Source: Schistocephalus solidus (lineage: Eukaryota; Platyhelminthes; Cestoda; Diphyllobothriidea; Diphyllobothriidae). Taken from it: DNA of 64,000 bases. Positions 12,063 through 55,305 of the stretch are shown in pieces (position 1 is the stretch's first letter; each line of letters begins with the position of its first letter). A model generated the notes under the pieces. That model worked only from the letters and a program-made list of their open reading frames with translations. It was not told where the DNA came from and did not search any database. The stretch covers positions 62,001 to 126,000 of the forward strand of contig WEDG01003376.1 in the NCBI GenBank assembly GCA_017591395.1. Direction: 5' to 3'. Made by a program: the position numbers and the translations under genes.

Positions 12063-13752
12063 ACCACTGCTCAGAAGCTACAGATCTATATTGATAAGTT
12101 TAAGCCCTGTCATGTAAGTTAACACACACCCATATCCTGCTGGGTAAAGACGCTGAATGACCCTAACTTAGGATAATACTTGTAAGTATCTACTGATTTT
12201 CGAACAGTAGCAGTGTTTAATTTCAGTCGTTTGTTCGGCACACAAGGCATATCGAGGCATACACGGGTTCACTGTCAGTTTCTCGGCTTCCTTTTGCGTT
12301 ACAATGCTTACGACAACTTCAACCGACCAATTGCACCCCCATGCGCTAGCCTTTAGTAACCGGTCAACGTTACTCGGTTTTAGCCTGGTAGAGCCGGGGT
12401 TGACTTTCAATTTCTGCGCTTTCTTGTCCGTTTCAATGCTTATGAAACCTCCAATCGACCTACTGCCAGCCTACACGATTATCACGGCTTACTCCACTTT
12501 CTATCCCCTTTACCCCCCCCAATTTATAGTCCTGCTGAGAAGAGGTTAAACTGTGATTCGAAGATAAGATATGAAAATTTCTAAATTTATAAGCAGTTAT
12601 GGAAAACAGGACATTAATTGTTACTTCCGGGTGACTTTGTTGTGTTCCATGGTCATCCTGTTGATTAACATTTCTTTGGTTCCTTATTTCTTACTCAGTC
12701 ATATAGGGTATTTGCGCCGCATCGGGCCTTGAAATATGATTGGTCAGACGGGCTCCTTTATCACTGAGCTTGTACAACGGCGGTTCCCTTCACTACCCTT
12801 GGTGTTTTGCCGTGGATAAGCATGGTTTTTTTCATTTTCCGCGCTCATTTTCAAGGACATAACTGGACTTATTGGAACATTTTTTTGCTAAAATACACTA
12901 TTTTTTAAATGTTAACCTAGTATCGCGCTCTCTTTACCGTTGTTTTACCCCCACCTATAAAACCGCTATTACCACCGTTCCCGTATTATACGCAGTCTTT
13001 GCTTCTCTTTCCGCAGTTTGGTGTCATACTGCGTCTTTGCCGCCTGCTATTCACTCATGTCAGGACGAGAGCTATCCCAGAAACAACGAGCCTGTTTGCT
13101 AGCCTAGCAGTCTACGACTCAACCAGGTTTTTGCACAGCCACAGGACTATTGTTAGAGAGGACATATCTTCTCCAAGAAGGGTGAATTTAGCCGTTTCTA
13201 ACGGTATTTTTCACTGTCTCTGCTCATGAGCTCCTGTGCATGTCCAAATGTACGGTCAAATAAACTGACGTTTCTGGCAACCGACATCTTTTCTTCATTT
13301 CAGGTGTTCTTATATGCTCTCGACGCTTTGTGCATACTAAAACTTTACCAAATTTTCATCAAACAAAGTAAGTCCCCAGGAACGCAACCTTTGTGTACGC
13401 AAGGCAGTTTCATTCTAGGTACGTTTAAGAGCATGTCAACGTATGAAATAACCCACCAAACAGCATGGATGTTTCTAGGAAAAATAAACATTCTTATGTG
13501 GTAGATTGAGCTTCAGCAGGTAATGTCTGCATCAAAAAGCTCGACCGAAGAAACTAAATACTGTCCCTCCACCAGCAATCGAGGTTATTATCGTAAAATA
13601 TAGAAGTATGTCTTTTGGGGGGAAATAACTGCGCCATCTGAGGATGAAATTCAGTGATGATAGTACGTTTAGTCAAGGATAGTGGGCGATCGGTCTTTTA
13701 CACTAGGGCTTTCGCCTAGGGCTGAAGAAACGAATGTCCGCCTTCCCATCCT
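12063..13752. other. 3' flank of the Rab gene; no other gene seen
   Basis: Downstream of the Rab stop codon on the minus strand. No exon or repeat is recognisable, and I found no convincing AATAAA close to the stop. The 92-codon plus-strand ORF 13226-13504 has no recognisable motif. Confidence 0.5.
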
Positions 13753-44494
<30,742 letters not shown>

Positions 44495-44632
44495 ACTTGT
44501 TTTTAGGTGCCGAACCTCAGTTAGCAGTGCACATACACAAACTCCAACTCGACTGATCAAAATATGACCTGTGCTATTTGGAGACGTTAACTCGGTTCCC
44601 ACTCGGCCAAAATACGCCGTCAGAGCAGCCAA

Positions 44633-46665
44633 TGTGCTCAGAGCACATGACTACCTACGTGCCCTCCGCTTCGTATGCGCACGCACACATGTGGACTTAC
44701 ACGCACTCACGAACTAGTGAACAAAGTTGAGGCGTGGACCAGCTACTGGCCACAATGCGATCGATGCACATTGAGAAAATGGGTTTGACGAAAAGCCCTG
44801 ACCTTGTTCAACCACTTGGGTTAACAGTGGCTCGGTCTCGTGACAACAATGCATCTGATTCCCAAACAGCCCTGAAGAGTTTAAATTAGCAGACTACTTC
44901 GCGGTTTCTGCGATTATCAAACACATTTTTGACTCCATCCCTAAATGCGAGTTTAAACATTGGACGTTAGCCCCTATTCCTCCATTTTTACCATTTCTCT
45001 CGCCAGTAGCGTTAGGCCTATGTAGACAATGACTGGTGTGTAAACTCGACCGAGTATTTTAATTTAGCTCTAGCGCTATACTTGATGTTGTAATTGCCGA
45101 GTTTAGGTCAAGGAACCAAAATAATTGAGTAGTATTTGCCTAGACTGGAATACCATCGGATCTATCGATACGACTTTCACCGCAATCTCGCAAACGTTTA
45201 TCGAGGCCCGGTACTTCAGTCAACAAATATATTGGCCTGTTAGTCTTCGATCATTAATCCCTTGTTTGATCAAGCAGGCATCATGGTTCTATGGGCGACG
45301 AACAGAAATATTGGTGTGATCTAAAGAGAGAAGATAGTGAGGTTCTCTCAAATTTCATCCCAAAACAGTTCTCCTTTTTTTCCCTTCTTTCACAAGGACT
45401 GACTGTCCCATCGATATTGTAGTTGTCTCGGAGTGCATCAACGTCTCAGAAACATATTGAACTCGAGCGTTTATCTATGATTGCCGCCCCTGGATGTCAA
45501 AAATCCGATGTTACGAGTTTTCTAACGCTGTTGGAAAGGATCATGGTGATGCTGGGTACACTGATTTTTATCTCATTGTTATTATATACTGCGTATATGT
45601 CTTCAAAAATCGCTTTCTCTCAACAACTCTTGGCCGCTTACTGCTGAATACAGAGATAAAATTGCACTTAGGAGCGGTGCCTAATATTTTTGAGTAGTAA
45701 AGATTTCACTCTCTGTATGCAAAATAGAAAATATTGCAAAACCGAGTTCGTAGCACTCGTGCACTTTCAGTGACTAGAAATGACCCAGGACTTCCTCACC
45801 ATGACAGATTTATTCAGTTTAAAAATGAGCTTCATCACTTTCCTCTTTAACTACTGCTATTTACTACCGATTGAGACAGTCAAGGCAAATAGATTGTGGG
45901 AGCGATTTGAGCGTAAGTTCATGCTCCTCATAAGGAGTGATTCGAAAGTTGTGAAGTATGTATAGGTAGGATCTTGTGAGTAAGCTCGAAGCTACTCACT
46001 GAATAGACATTTTGTCATTTTTCTCCCAAGTGTTCGTTATAGCTTACAAGTTGCGTCGTAACGTATTTTTTTCAGGACGCTATGATTGTGTGCCATGTTG
46101 CTTACCGCACGTGTTTTTGTAATTTTTACAATACAAGGTCTCTGGATAAGTCACATCGTTCAAAATTTTTTTACGCTACAATGGTGTTTTGGCTGTAGGT
46201 GTTGCCCATTTCATGATATTTTCCTTTTCTACTGCCGAACCTAGTTTATTTACGATTAGTTAAGAGATAAATATGAGCTCTCTGGAAAATTTAAAGATAA
46301 CGGGAAAACTAGCGGGCATTTAAGATCTAAATTTATGATCTTTGTGAATGCTCTTTACTGACGCTAAACTACCGAGTTGTAGTCCAGAGCAAATTCGTAA
46401 CAAAAGTTGCATTACCACCATCCTCCGCTCAGCCAATGATCGTACTCTGCTATTCCCGCATTTAGCCAGTCAGTACTTGATTACTGTTCTGGATTACAAT
46501 CGCTTGCCATCGTTCATCTCTTCACTCCTGATCGATATTCAGCAAAAGCGAGCGCGTGCTTCTCGCCAGTGGGTAACCAGCAGGACTGTATCCGTCGAAT
46601 TCAAGCCAGCCTTACCAGAGTTTCGCTCTCAGTCTTTTTGAAAGCTTACGCGCAGCATTCTCAAA
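44633..46665. other. Intergenic region between the divergent Rab and GPCR genes
   Basis: Holds the presumptive promoters of both genes. No repeat family or RNA gene is recognised. The short plus-strand ORFs here (for example 46348-46641) have no known domain. An upstream non-coding exon of the GPCR gene cannot be excluded. Confidence 0.5.
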
Positions 46666-47757
46666 ATGCCGCATGTAGCGCAGACTGCATCGCACTCGAA
46701 TTGTCTTTTTGAATCTGATTCATCCGACTTCAGCCATGCTGTCGGTGCTTTCCGCGCTTATGCTTCGCCGATCATAGCAATCGCTGGTCTGATCGGAAGT
46801 CTTCTCATCATTATTGTCTTTGCCAAGGAGAAACCCCGAACCAGATTCTCGATTTTTGCCATCAGTTTGGCAATTGCGCACAGCATGTCCCTCATCCTCA
46901 ACACTGTCATGGACGATTTTTTAGGCCGTGGATTGCAATTTGCCACGGGTAATCAGTTTACATTGAAACTGGACTCTACCTCCACCCTGGCTTGCAAGCT
47001 GATGGAGTACTTTCCGAATGCTATGTATTTTGCCGCGTCCTATTTGATGGTCACATTCTCCCTCGATCGGGCTCTCACAATCAACCGACCACTTCAGTTT
47101 AATTCCTTCTTCTATCGGAAGTACGCTACTCTGACCTGCATCTTAGTCTTCGTTGTTGGATTTCTGGGAAATTTACCCTTCTTGCTGATTCAAAAACTGC
47201 AGTTTAACTCTGCTATCCCAACCAACTACACTTGTGTGATGAATCGAGACTATCCAAAGATGGCTAAATTTGCGATTGTCTTCAGTACTTTAGTCACCTT
47301 TTTTCTCCCCGTCCTGATAATCTTTGCTCTAAACATCGTCATAGTCACCCGCCTTTGGCAGATACACCGGTGGCGGAGGGGTCAGCTCAAGATCAAAACT
47401 CGTATCGTCTCCGAGCTAGGCCGGGCAACAGGCCACCTAGCAATGAGTACCGCCTTCCTGTTGCTCTACGTGCCACTTGGCTTTGTCGTACTGGTCCGGC
47501 TACATTTCACGGAAGTGCACGGTGATGACACGAGCGCCGCAGCGCTTCGAATTATTGACTTGTCACGTTTCTTCTCCTCTCTCAAGGACCTGGCCTACGC
47601 AGTCAACGTGCTAATTTACGCGGTGTTTTTAAAGAACTTTAGAACACGCCTACTTCGTCTTCTGTCCTGCCAGAGAAATGACAATAGCCTCAACTGCCAT
47701 GCTCCTCGAACTGAAAAATGTTTGCAGAATGCCTCAGCGCCCGATGTATGTAGTTAG
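46666..47757 (+). CDS. Divergent rhodopsin-type (class A) G-protein-coupled receptor, single exon
   Basis: 363 codons without an intron. An in-frame TGA ten codons upstream makes this Met the first possible start. Seven hydrophobic segments are visible at about residues 33-53, 62-82, 112-133, 152-175, 201-230, 255-278 and 298-322. Cys110 at the top of TM3 and Cys190 in the second extracellular loop can form the class A disulfide. DRA (134-136) stands for DRY, and NVLIY (314-318) for NPxxY. Asn187 is a glycosylation site. The third loop is short and basic (HRWRRGQLKIKTR). TM1 Asn, TM2 Asp and TM6 Trp positions are also replaced (Ser45, His72, Tyr268). It would act at the plasma membrane, probably as a peptide receptor of a flatworm-expanded group; the ligand cannot be told. 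AATAAA at 48171 is a distant candidate poly(A) signal. Confidence 0.85.
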   Translation: MPHVAQTASHSNCLFESDSSDFSHAVGAFRAYASPIIAIAGLIGSLLIIIVFAKEKPRTRFSIFAISLAIAHSMSLILNTVMDDFLGRGLQFATGNQFTLKLDSTSTLACKLMEYFPNAMYFAASYLMVTFSLDRALTINRPLQFNSFFYRKYATLTCILVFVVGFLGNLPFLLIQKLQFNSAIPTNYTCVMNRDYPKMAKFAIVFSTLVTFFLPVLIIFALNIVIVTRLWQIHRWRRGQLKIKTRIVSELGRATGHLAMSTAFLLLYVPLGFVVLVRLHFTEVHGDDTSAAALRIIDLSRFFSSLKDLAYAVNVLIYAVFLKNFRTRLLRLLSCQRNDNSLNCHAPRTEKCLQNASAPDVCS

Positions 47758-49384
47758 TTGTTTAATATGCAAGTGTCTTAGGCATTTTTCTGACTGATTT
47801 GTCTGCAATTCTTCCACACGGAATCAAAGCACTTTGTAGGTAAATGCCCAAACGGCCACTGTGGGTAAGATCAGATCATTTAAGAGCAATGAATCCCATT
47901 CGCCGCTAAATGGTCCCATGCCTCTGGCACAGGTGCTTCTCTGCGTAAAAATTAACTAACCCTTTTGAAAATCAGCGGAACAAGTACTTAACACACTTAT
48001 ATCAGAAGAACAATTTGGCTGAAATCTATCGGAGTTCAGTATTCACTACAGTAATAAGGAATATATATGCTGTAGACCGCCTGACTACAACCATTTTAGG
48101 TATGTTAGGATTAACTGAACCCATTGAAAATTAAGGTACAAAGACTAAAGGTCATCGAGAATTAATATCAATAAAAACCGATTTCCCAGTATAAGCCAGT
48201 GATGTTCAAATCTTAGGTGTCATGGCGCAACCGCAGCCTGAATCTGGTTCTAGTGCATTATTAAATAGTCACTTCGGATGAATTTACCAATTGTGCTAAG
48301 GGATTCTCCCCTTCTTTGCGCAGGCTTATATTGCTCACATGCAAGAAGTCAGTTAGGTTGCTCAGTGTTTCCTCACTCTTTACAACTGCTATTTGATTTA
48401 ACCGCCCGCAAGTATGGGCAGCGCCCCTTGTTCTGTGGCTTGTCTAAAATAACTTTGGGGACTTGTTTAGCTGACGGACCTCGGTAATAGAAGATTGAGG
48501 GTGTTTAAGATTTAGCACACGTACGAAACACGAACAACCTAGAAATCGCTGATAACTTTCTTGCTACCTCAGGTTAATAAGCATAAACCAGCAATGTGGA
48601 AATCAGCATGAGAAAATTGGGTCAAGTAGACGAGGAGACTATAATAATTATTATATGCTTGTTTTGTGTCAGCAGCCATCGGTACGTCAAGCCTTGGAAT
48701 CAGTATCCCGGGCACAGTGCCCACCTTGCGGGTTACCAAGGTATCCAGGTACTGTAGCTGTGATTATTCGATCGACAGAGAGGACAAAAACAAGTAAAAA
48801 AGTAACTGGTGTCACGTGACTTAATTAAACCTTTATTTATTGCCCATATAACATCCGAACGTTTAGTTTACGAATTTAGGAGGTAGATAAGGGCGTTGGT
48901 ACAAGCACTTAATGATTGGACACAGTGTTATCATATATTCAACTTATCTTCAAACGTTTCTTTCGAAAAGAGCTACTGGCAAAAGAAAACGGACGCCTTA
49001 TTGTCAGTTATCAGCTCATCATACTCCAATTCCAGGCGGGGCAACTTCAGATGTAAACCCGAGTTGATTGATTGTGCAGACAAATGATAATTTCGACAAA
49101 CAATTGCATCTAGTCTAACTATGCAACGCACCTAACGAGACTAAATACGGATAGCATTCAACGCTCTTTTATGATCAGAGGATAACATTCGACCTTTTGC
49201 TTGTTGAGTCAGAATTCCCGCCTAGAGCACAAGCGGGCGCTCTTATTTTGACAAGCAGAAGTCCAGAACCGCTCTCATTCTGTCCTGTTATCGGGAGAAC
49301 ACGATGGATGTGGTTCATAAGTGATGTTGGATGTTACCACTAGCTGCCGACGGGACACTAGTCCATAACTATACTGTAGAGCAC
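47758..49384. other. 3' flank of the GPCR gene; nothing else seen
   Basis: A/T-rich, with a possible poly(A) signal at 48171-48176. Short ORFs here show no domain. Confidence 0.5.
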
Positions 49385-49935
49385 ACGGTTTACTGTTCAG
49401 TGACTGACAGTTTTACTTTAGTCGCCGAGAATGTCCACTGTATACCATACAGCAAAGTGGGCGCAGGATTGAATTAGTTTGTTGTGGTGGTGGTGGTGGT
49501 CAGCATGCGCGGCATCCACCACACTCGCTCCCCCTGGGCGACAAGAAGACCGTAAGTGGGATCGAGCGGAGATGGCTGGCGCAGCGTAAATATGACCTTT
49601 GCCCTCGAATACACCCCAGAATCTAATCTCATTGAACAAAGCTTTCACACACCGAGACGAGGGTCGGGGTGGCTCGGATCCCAAAAGAGTAAGAGTGCCA
49701 TGAACGCCACGTTAAGAAGGAGTCATTACAGCTCGACTCGCCGTCCTGACAGGAGGGTCGAATTATGTCGTCCGTTGGCAGCCGTTCAAGTCGCAGCTTT
49801 TAGCGCATCGGGATAGATTTGAGCGCATCAGATTGTCTATAGTGATGAATGTGCGCCGAGGCAGTCGACCTCACTCTCACACATCAGCCCACTTTCCCAG
49901 TCGGTCAATTGCCTTATACTGTGATTGGATGAAGT
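49385..49935 (-). repeat. Dispersed repeat A, copy 4, directly downstream of the RTE LINE copy 2
   Basis: Reverse-complement copy: 'ggctcggatccca', 'gttaagaaggagtcatt', 'cagattgtctatagtg' and 'gacctcactctcacacatca' match the other copies. A (TGG)n run at 49486-49500 lies in its 3' part. It begins right after the zinc-finger coding end of the LINE. Confidence 0.75.
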
Positions 49936-51464
49936 GGCTGACAAGGAAAGCGAATTCAACGAGTGTACGTTGGGGCTTCTGGCACTGGCCACAGTGCGAT
50001 GGATTCGCAAGTGACCGGCCAGGTCGATGCGTGAAGTGAATGCACGCTCGCAATTAGGACAGCTGGGGATCCAGTCCACATTGCTGGTAGTAGTGCCTTG
50101 GTGGTGAGGGTTGTGTTGGATGGGGCGTCAGGAGTTTCCTCATCAGCGGCGGGAAGGGGGTTGGTTGTCGCTGTAATCGCAGTGATTATTGCAGGGATGG
50201 TGAAGTGGTGGTGATCGACGGCTGCGGCGTATCAGGAGTGTGACCAGCTGTGGTAGTGGTGGCCGTTTATGTAATCGCCGTGCCCGTTGGTACAGGGGTG
50301 ATGATGGAGGCAGTAGTTGGGGTCGTTGCGTTGTTGTTGCACTGCGCCTGGAATTTTCATTGGTAGCGTAGACATGTTGGCGGGGGTGGGTTTTGATGTG
50401 ATGAATCTGAAGCGCTTGTGACTTGCGAGCCGCTATTTTGGCTTTGGCAACGGTGATCCGGTTAGCTTCGTAGATTGCTGCTCCAGTCTCCCTCGTTCTT
50501 ACCCAGACCGGTCGATCCTGTACGAGCTCCTTCCAGGTCTCCGGATTGATTTTGCAAGTGCTTGTGAGAGTTCTTCAGGGCGTCCTTGTTGCCCTCAGTG
50601 TTGGCGAGCACCTGCAGCAACGTCTCCATAGAAGAATCGTTTGGGTAAGCGCTCTTCATCCATCCTGGCTAATTGACCCCCTCATCGCAGTTACATTTGC
50701 AGCATGGCGAGGATGCTAGGGATTGTAATCCGTTCACAGAGTTCTGTGCCGTGAATATGGTCTTACCTCCGCCGCTTTAGTATTCTCCACAGACAGCTTC
50801 GGTAGGAGTGGTTAAGTATCCGCTCTCGTCTATGTAGACAGTCCAGGTCTCCGCTCCGTACATCAGTGTTGTCAAGGCGAGAGCTTTGTTCATCTCGAGT
50901 TTGGTATTGAGATAGAGACCGTAGCGATTCCACGGCCAGATATCTGACTGACTTTTAAGACCCAGTGGGCCGTAAATTTTGATGCTGCGTGATTGGGACT
51001 GCCTAAATGAGTTAACTTGTCCAATGTTTTGAGCTGGGCGTTGCTGAAAATGATACGAGGGGCGTGGTATTTAGTGTCTAGGGAAGGTCTGTGCCTAACC
51101 ACACTTTTTGTCCGTCCCGCTGCTCAGTTCGAAGTTGGCGTAGCTGGTGGTGAAAAGGGTTCATGCTCCTTTGCACGTCCTCTTTCATCATGGTTTTTAG
51201 TGCGCAGTGGTCCGCGAAGAGCAGGTCGTGAACAGGAGTTATGAATATAATCGTTAGGGCCTGCATGCGCTGGTTATTGAGATGGCCATTGGGAGGCGTT
51301 CATCACCATGTCGAAACAAATGAGACTGAAGAAGCTGAGGACGAGTACGCAGCCCTGCTTCACTCCATTGGTCACTGTGAATGCTTCAGAGACTGTCCCC
51401 TTGTTCATGGTGCATGCCATCATCCCGCCATGGAGCTCACTAACCATGTGCAGGGCAACGCTTA
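49936..51464 (-). mobile_element. RTE-type LINE with zinc-finger tail, copy 2, 5'-truncated and degenerate
   Basis: Minus-strand fragments in order: RT around 51460-51100 with HDLLFADHCALK (51207-51218 is FADH, so the catalytic FADD has lost its second Asp), the RT C-terminal part (50659-50462, NDSSMETLLQVLANTEGNKD, ALKNS.KHLQ), an 'eANRI.AAKAK' helix region near 50440, a low-complexity Gly/Val/Thr-coding stretch 50090-50400, and a C2H2 finger at 50061 downwards (CPNCERAFTSRIDLAGHLRI, H). Co-linear with copy 1 at 56.5-60 kb. Many frameshifts. Confidence 0.8.
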
Positions 51465-51539
51465 ATGGAATATTTTGAACTTAATGACCATAAACGCCTA
51501 GTCGATCTCTGGATCGTCCCGTTATGTGCTGGTGTGCGG

Positions 51540-51790
51540 CTGAGTAATGAATATATATCAGTCAACAGTTTAACCTTGTGCATTTGCGGACAAGGCAAAT
51601 ACGTCAAAGAAACCGGGAGCCTCCTCCTAACTCGAATGGCAGAGCATGCAGCAGCTGTGGGGAGGAATGACGCTAACTCTCAGCTCGCGGCTCATGCGGC
51701 GCGACCCGGTCACATCTTCAAGTTCAATGAGGCCAACATTCTCGCAAGATGTAACAACCGTGTGAGCCGTGAGCTACTTGAGTCATGATT
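51540..51790 (+). pseudogene. PLE GIY-YIG endonuclease fragment
   Basis: The plus frame 51465-51788 reads LCICGQGKYVKETGSLLLTR then MAEHAAAVGRNDANSQLAAH and IFKFNEANILARCNNRVSRE LLES. It is the nuclease domain of the same PLE type as the fragment at 26-27 kb (CSCGQSNYVGETGR, ELLESWVTGPQSIN). The GIY-type Tyr is replaced (LCIC), and VKETG stands for VGETG. Only this piece is recognisable. Confidence 0.8.
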
Positions 51791-52654
51791 CTCTGACCAA
51801 CATTCAAGCAACAAGTGCAATGATCTTCTGCCTTCATATTCTGTACTGCGATTATGCCCAGTAAAAATCACTAGCCACACGGGAAGGTTGCTGGTGTCCA
51901 GCAGTTCTGATGACAGCGGTCAAATGGCGAGTAATCATCCCACCAAGAATCGACAACGGTGATGAAATCATGGCCATTATTGACTTGGGTGTGGACCGAC
52001 AAACAAGCATTGCATCAACTACGACCCCCAGGGACGAACATTCTGGCTGCCAAATGTAGTAGGCATGTATTTGCTTGGACACCACACCCTTTAAATACTG
52101 CGCCCTTGTGTCCCCTACTAGCCTTTCTGCAACTTTCTGTGATGATAGGCTCGGTAGAGAATCCAAAACATCAGTGATCGTGGCTCCTTCTTCGCGAGTG
52201 TTACCTCAGTTGCATTTTCGAGCTTTTATTGTTCCTCATCATCGGATGGGATTTCCAGGTCAAAACGAGAGCACCGGTACTCTATCCCGTAGCCAGGATA
52301 GATTGGGGAAAGCACTCTTATATTATATTTTAGTACTTTTATTGAAAAGTACACCTTCATGTGCCACTATCAATAGTTAGAATACGAGGCATAAACTTTT
52401 TTTCATATTTTTACCTCTTAGTGCATGTAATATTCACTCTGATAAGTTAAAATATAAAACCCCAGGTACCCACCCAGAGAAGCAGGGCAATAATAGTTTT
52501 GCCTATATCACACGAAGGACCTTTCCAACACTCGTATCAAACCTTTCTAGTTCTACACTCTCCTCATTTCCCTGGTTAGCCTTAAGAAATTTTCGAATCA
52601 TAATTTCAGAACGATAATGAAATGTTTTAGTTCATTTCACACGGTTGTGGAAAA
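51791..52654. other. No gene seen
   Basis: No domain, RNA gene or named repeat is recognised. It may be the untranslated flank of the PLE fragment. Confidence 0.45.
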
Positions 52655-52745
52655 CTCTGTATTATCTGTGGGATTTAAACCCACGATAGCAAGGGGTGGG
52701 CTATAGTCCAGACAACGCTCTAGCCAACTGAGCTATGAGGCCTCA
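52655..52745 (-). repeat. tRNA-like relic with good A and B boxes
   Basis: On the minus strand: GGCCTCATAGCTCAGTTGGC, TAGAGCG, then 26 bases, then a B box GTGGGTTTAAATCCCAC. D-arm (GCTC/GAGC) and T-arm pair. The anticodon arm does not close well and the acceptor ends do not match. So this is a tRNA-derived SINE head or pseudogene rather than a confident tRNA. Confidence 0.55.
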
Positions 52746-52959
52746 CAATGGGCCGTGAGTTTAATCACATGTGGGTCAAATCACCCACCCAGCCTACTGC
52801 AACGAATGGAATCCATCAATTTTGATACATTGCGCTGACTGCTCAAGCAGGATTTCATAGGAAATCAATCTATAATCCACCAGATGACGAGCAGGCACAA
52901 TTCATTACTGGAGATTTTTGCATATTTGAATCATTCAATTGACTCAGTTTTAGAAAATT

Positions 52960-53050
52960 AGGCAGCCTCGGTGGGATTCGAACCCACATCAGAAAGAGGA
53001 AGGCTTTAAAGTGGGCGGGGTGACGTACGGTGTCAGCTGTTGTGCAGGTA
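52960..53050 (-). repeat. tRNA-like B-box relic
   Basis: The minus strand carries GTGGGTTCGAATCCCACCGA followed by GGCTGCC, a perfect T-arm. An A box at the right distance is not evident. Probably a second tRNA-derived repeat head. Confidence 0.4.
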
Positions 53051-54420
53051 AGTCTCGTTGCAACTAAGCATGCGTAGGAGGTAAAATTTGGTTTTAGTAG
53101 GTGCAAGATCTGGACAAAAGCGATAGAGCAGAGTTTTCCGCCGTTGTGAGCACTTGTTGATGCATCAGCTTCGATCGAATTGCCGGTACTGCGCACACCG
53201 CGCAGCAATTTTCTGTTAGGCCCACAAAGTGCGCCATGATAGTACCGGAGATAGGTCTTATCGGGTATTCATCAAGATCGACTGGGTAGTGTCCATTCAA
53301 GACAAGGCAACGATACTTCCTATTTTTCCAACCCCAACCGAGGCCCTGCCCCTACGACGGAAACAGTTGCGTCAGACAAGAACAAAACGATTGGGGAAAG
53401 CCTCAATAAACCGGGTGATTCAGTAGCTGCAACGTGGGGACGAAGGGAAAGGCCTGATCTCTTAATTAAAGATCAGTACTGCAACTTTTCACACAATTAT
53501 TTATAGTGGTGGGCCTCCGTCTAGACTCAGAAAAAAAAAAGAAAATTCGATCCCCGAAACAACAAGTTAGGTCACCAGGCGTTTCGTATTTTCGGTGGGC
53601 ACCTTAATCAGATATAGTGGCTGGTAATGGTGATGGAGACACAGGAAATACAGTACTTATGGGATGCAGTCACCATTCCACTACTATGGGCAGCAGCTTC
53701 AGAGTTCGGCGCTAGTTGTCTTCTTTGACGCGATGATGTCTTATAAGTTCACATCTGAGACGCTAATTGTCGTAATTTTATTACTGTTGCTGATCCTTGG
53801 CGTGATAATGACTAGGTAATTTAATTCGCTTTCACTTGAACAATTGCTTGTCGGCGCCCTCACCGCTTATTGGACAAAGTTTTTTGCACAGGGTATGAAA
53901 GACTGCGGGCCGAAGAATCATGACTGAAGCATCTTGTGGCACAGGAGTTTGTCACGTCTTGGGATAATTACGACCTCGTGAAACTTGAAGGTATGGACGG
54001 CTCCCATTGAATGAGCCGCAACTGAGAGCTAGCAGTATGCCGCTCCATCGCTACTGCATTTTAAGCCATTCGCTGCAGGATTAATCACCAAACTGTTACG
54101 GCGTAGTTGCAAGGTTTGGAACTGCAACAGATCCCGTAGACGATTCCAAACGGTTCCTGCCGCATCAATGGAAATTTCGGCCTTATTGCTTGGCACCTGA
54201 TAGTTGCTTCAGGTAGTGTGTTACTCAAACTCCAAGCGGTGCGATTAGGTGGCTGATGACAACTTGGGGCGATAGGCTTGAGTCTAGTGTCTCATTTGCA
54301 CATACACCGGGTAACTAAGTTTTGCGATTGAAAATTTGCTCTACGTTCCGGCCTAAGACATTATAATTCAATAACCTTGCCTTCCGATTAACCGTAATGC
54401 GTCTTAAAATGCCGTTTAGA
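53051..54420. other. No gene seen apart from a hammerhead-like trace
   Basis: Unassigned sequence between the tRNA-like relics and the PLE RT fragment. See 53563-53612 for the one structured trace. Confidence 0.4.
53563..53612 (-). ncRNA. Degenerate hammerhead-like sequence
   Basis: On the minus strand: CTGATTA, then GGTGCCCACC (self-complementary), then GAAAATACGAAACGCC. It resembles the PLE hammerhead layout CTGATGA ... GAAAC, but the first block has one change and the spacing holds two possible GAAA blocks. It lies about 0.85 kb downstream of the minus-strand PLE RT fragment. Confidence 0.35.
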
Positions 54421-54425
54421 CACTC

Positions 54426-55305
54426 TTACGTAAATTTGCTTGCGTGTGGTTGATGTTCAAGGTGATTATTTGCGTCATATTTGTCAATGTTCTGAATACT
54501 AGGTTTTAGACCACCAAAATCTCTTTGACAGACTAGGACATCAAAGAAGGCTGGTTGGTATTTTTCTTCATTCTTCAAAGTCAATTGTATGTTCGAGAAG
54601 ACTACGTTGAGATGTTCTTTGAATTTCAGCGCCTGATACCGTTCGGTGACCACAAAAATATAATTCACATAGCGAACCCAAAATTTCAGTCGGTGAGGTT
54701 GGAAGACCAGCAACTTCAACCGTTGCAGAACGGCCTGGACTATGGGTTCCGAAATCAGTGAATCGGTTGCCGTGCCTTTCACCTGTTCCACACTATGCAC
54801 CACCTCGGGCAGAATCGCAACAGTACCAGCTGATCTTCACTGAACCATAAAATCCAGCGAATGATAAATTCACTGCATTTGTTCGATTGCTGCCAACAGA
54901 AGAACCTGCCCGCCAATAATTTTATTTGCACGTCTGGGGCAAACTTGGCCAACAAAATGGAGATGTGCTTAGATGCACACACGGCAACCGACCAAAAACA
55001 CTTCTTCTGTATTTCAAAATAGTTAACTGTCAACAAGCACAGTACTGAATACGTATTTGGCTTCCATTGCAGGAATGCCTGTCACGCAATTCCCTCCAAA
55101 GGTTGAAAGAAACCTGAGTTCCGATGTCACATGCTGCGCTATATGCCTTACTGTCGGCTCTAATGCACTCCTTGAAGAAGTTCTTAAAATTGGTGGCCCT
55201 GGTGACGAAGTCCAACCTGAAGCCTAGGTCTTTATCCTTGGATAGCGAACTCAAGTTACGGCCAAAAACATGTTCGATGGACTTTAGCGAAGCCGTCTTC
55301 ATCAA
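54426..55305 (-). pseudogene. PLE reverse transcriptase fragment, catalytic site lost
   Basis: The frame 54803-54426 reads SEPIVQAVLQRLKLLVFQPH, then FWVRYVNYIFVVTERYQALK and QPAFFDVLVCQRDFGGLKPS. RYVDD of PLE RTs is replaced by RYVNY (about 54660-54671), so it cannot polymerise. Upstream, frames to 55305 (ATNFKNFFKECIRADSKAY) are probably the N-terminal part, frameshifted. Ends before the nuclease. Confidence 0.8.
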
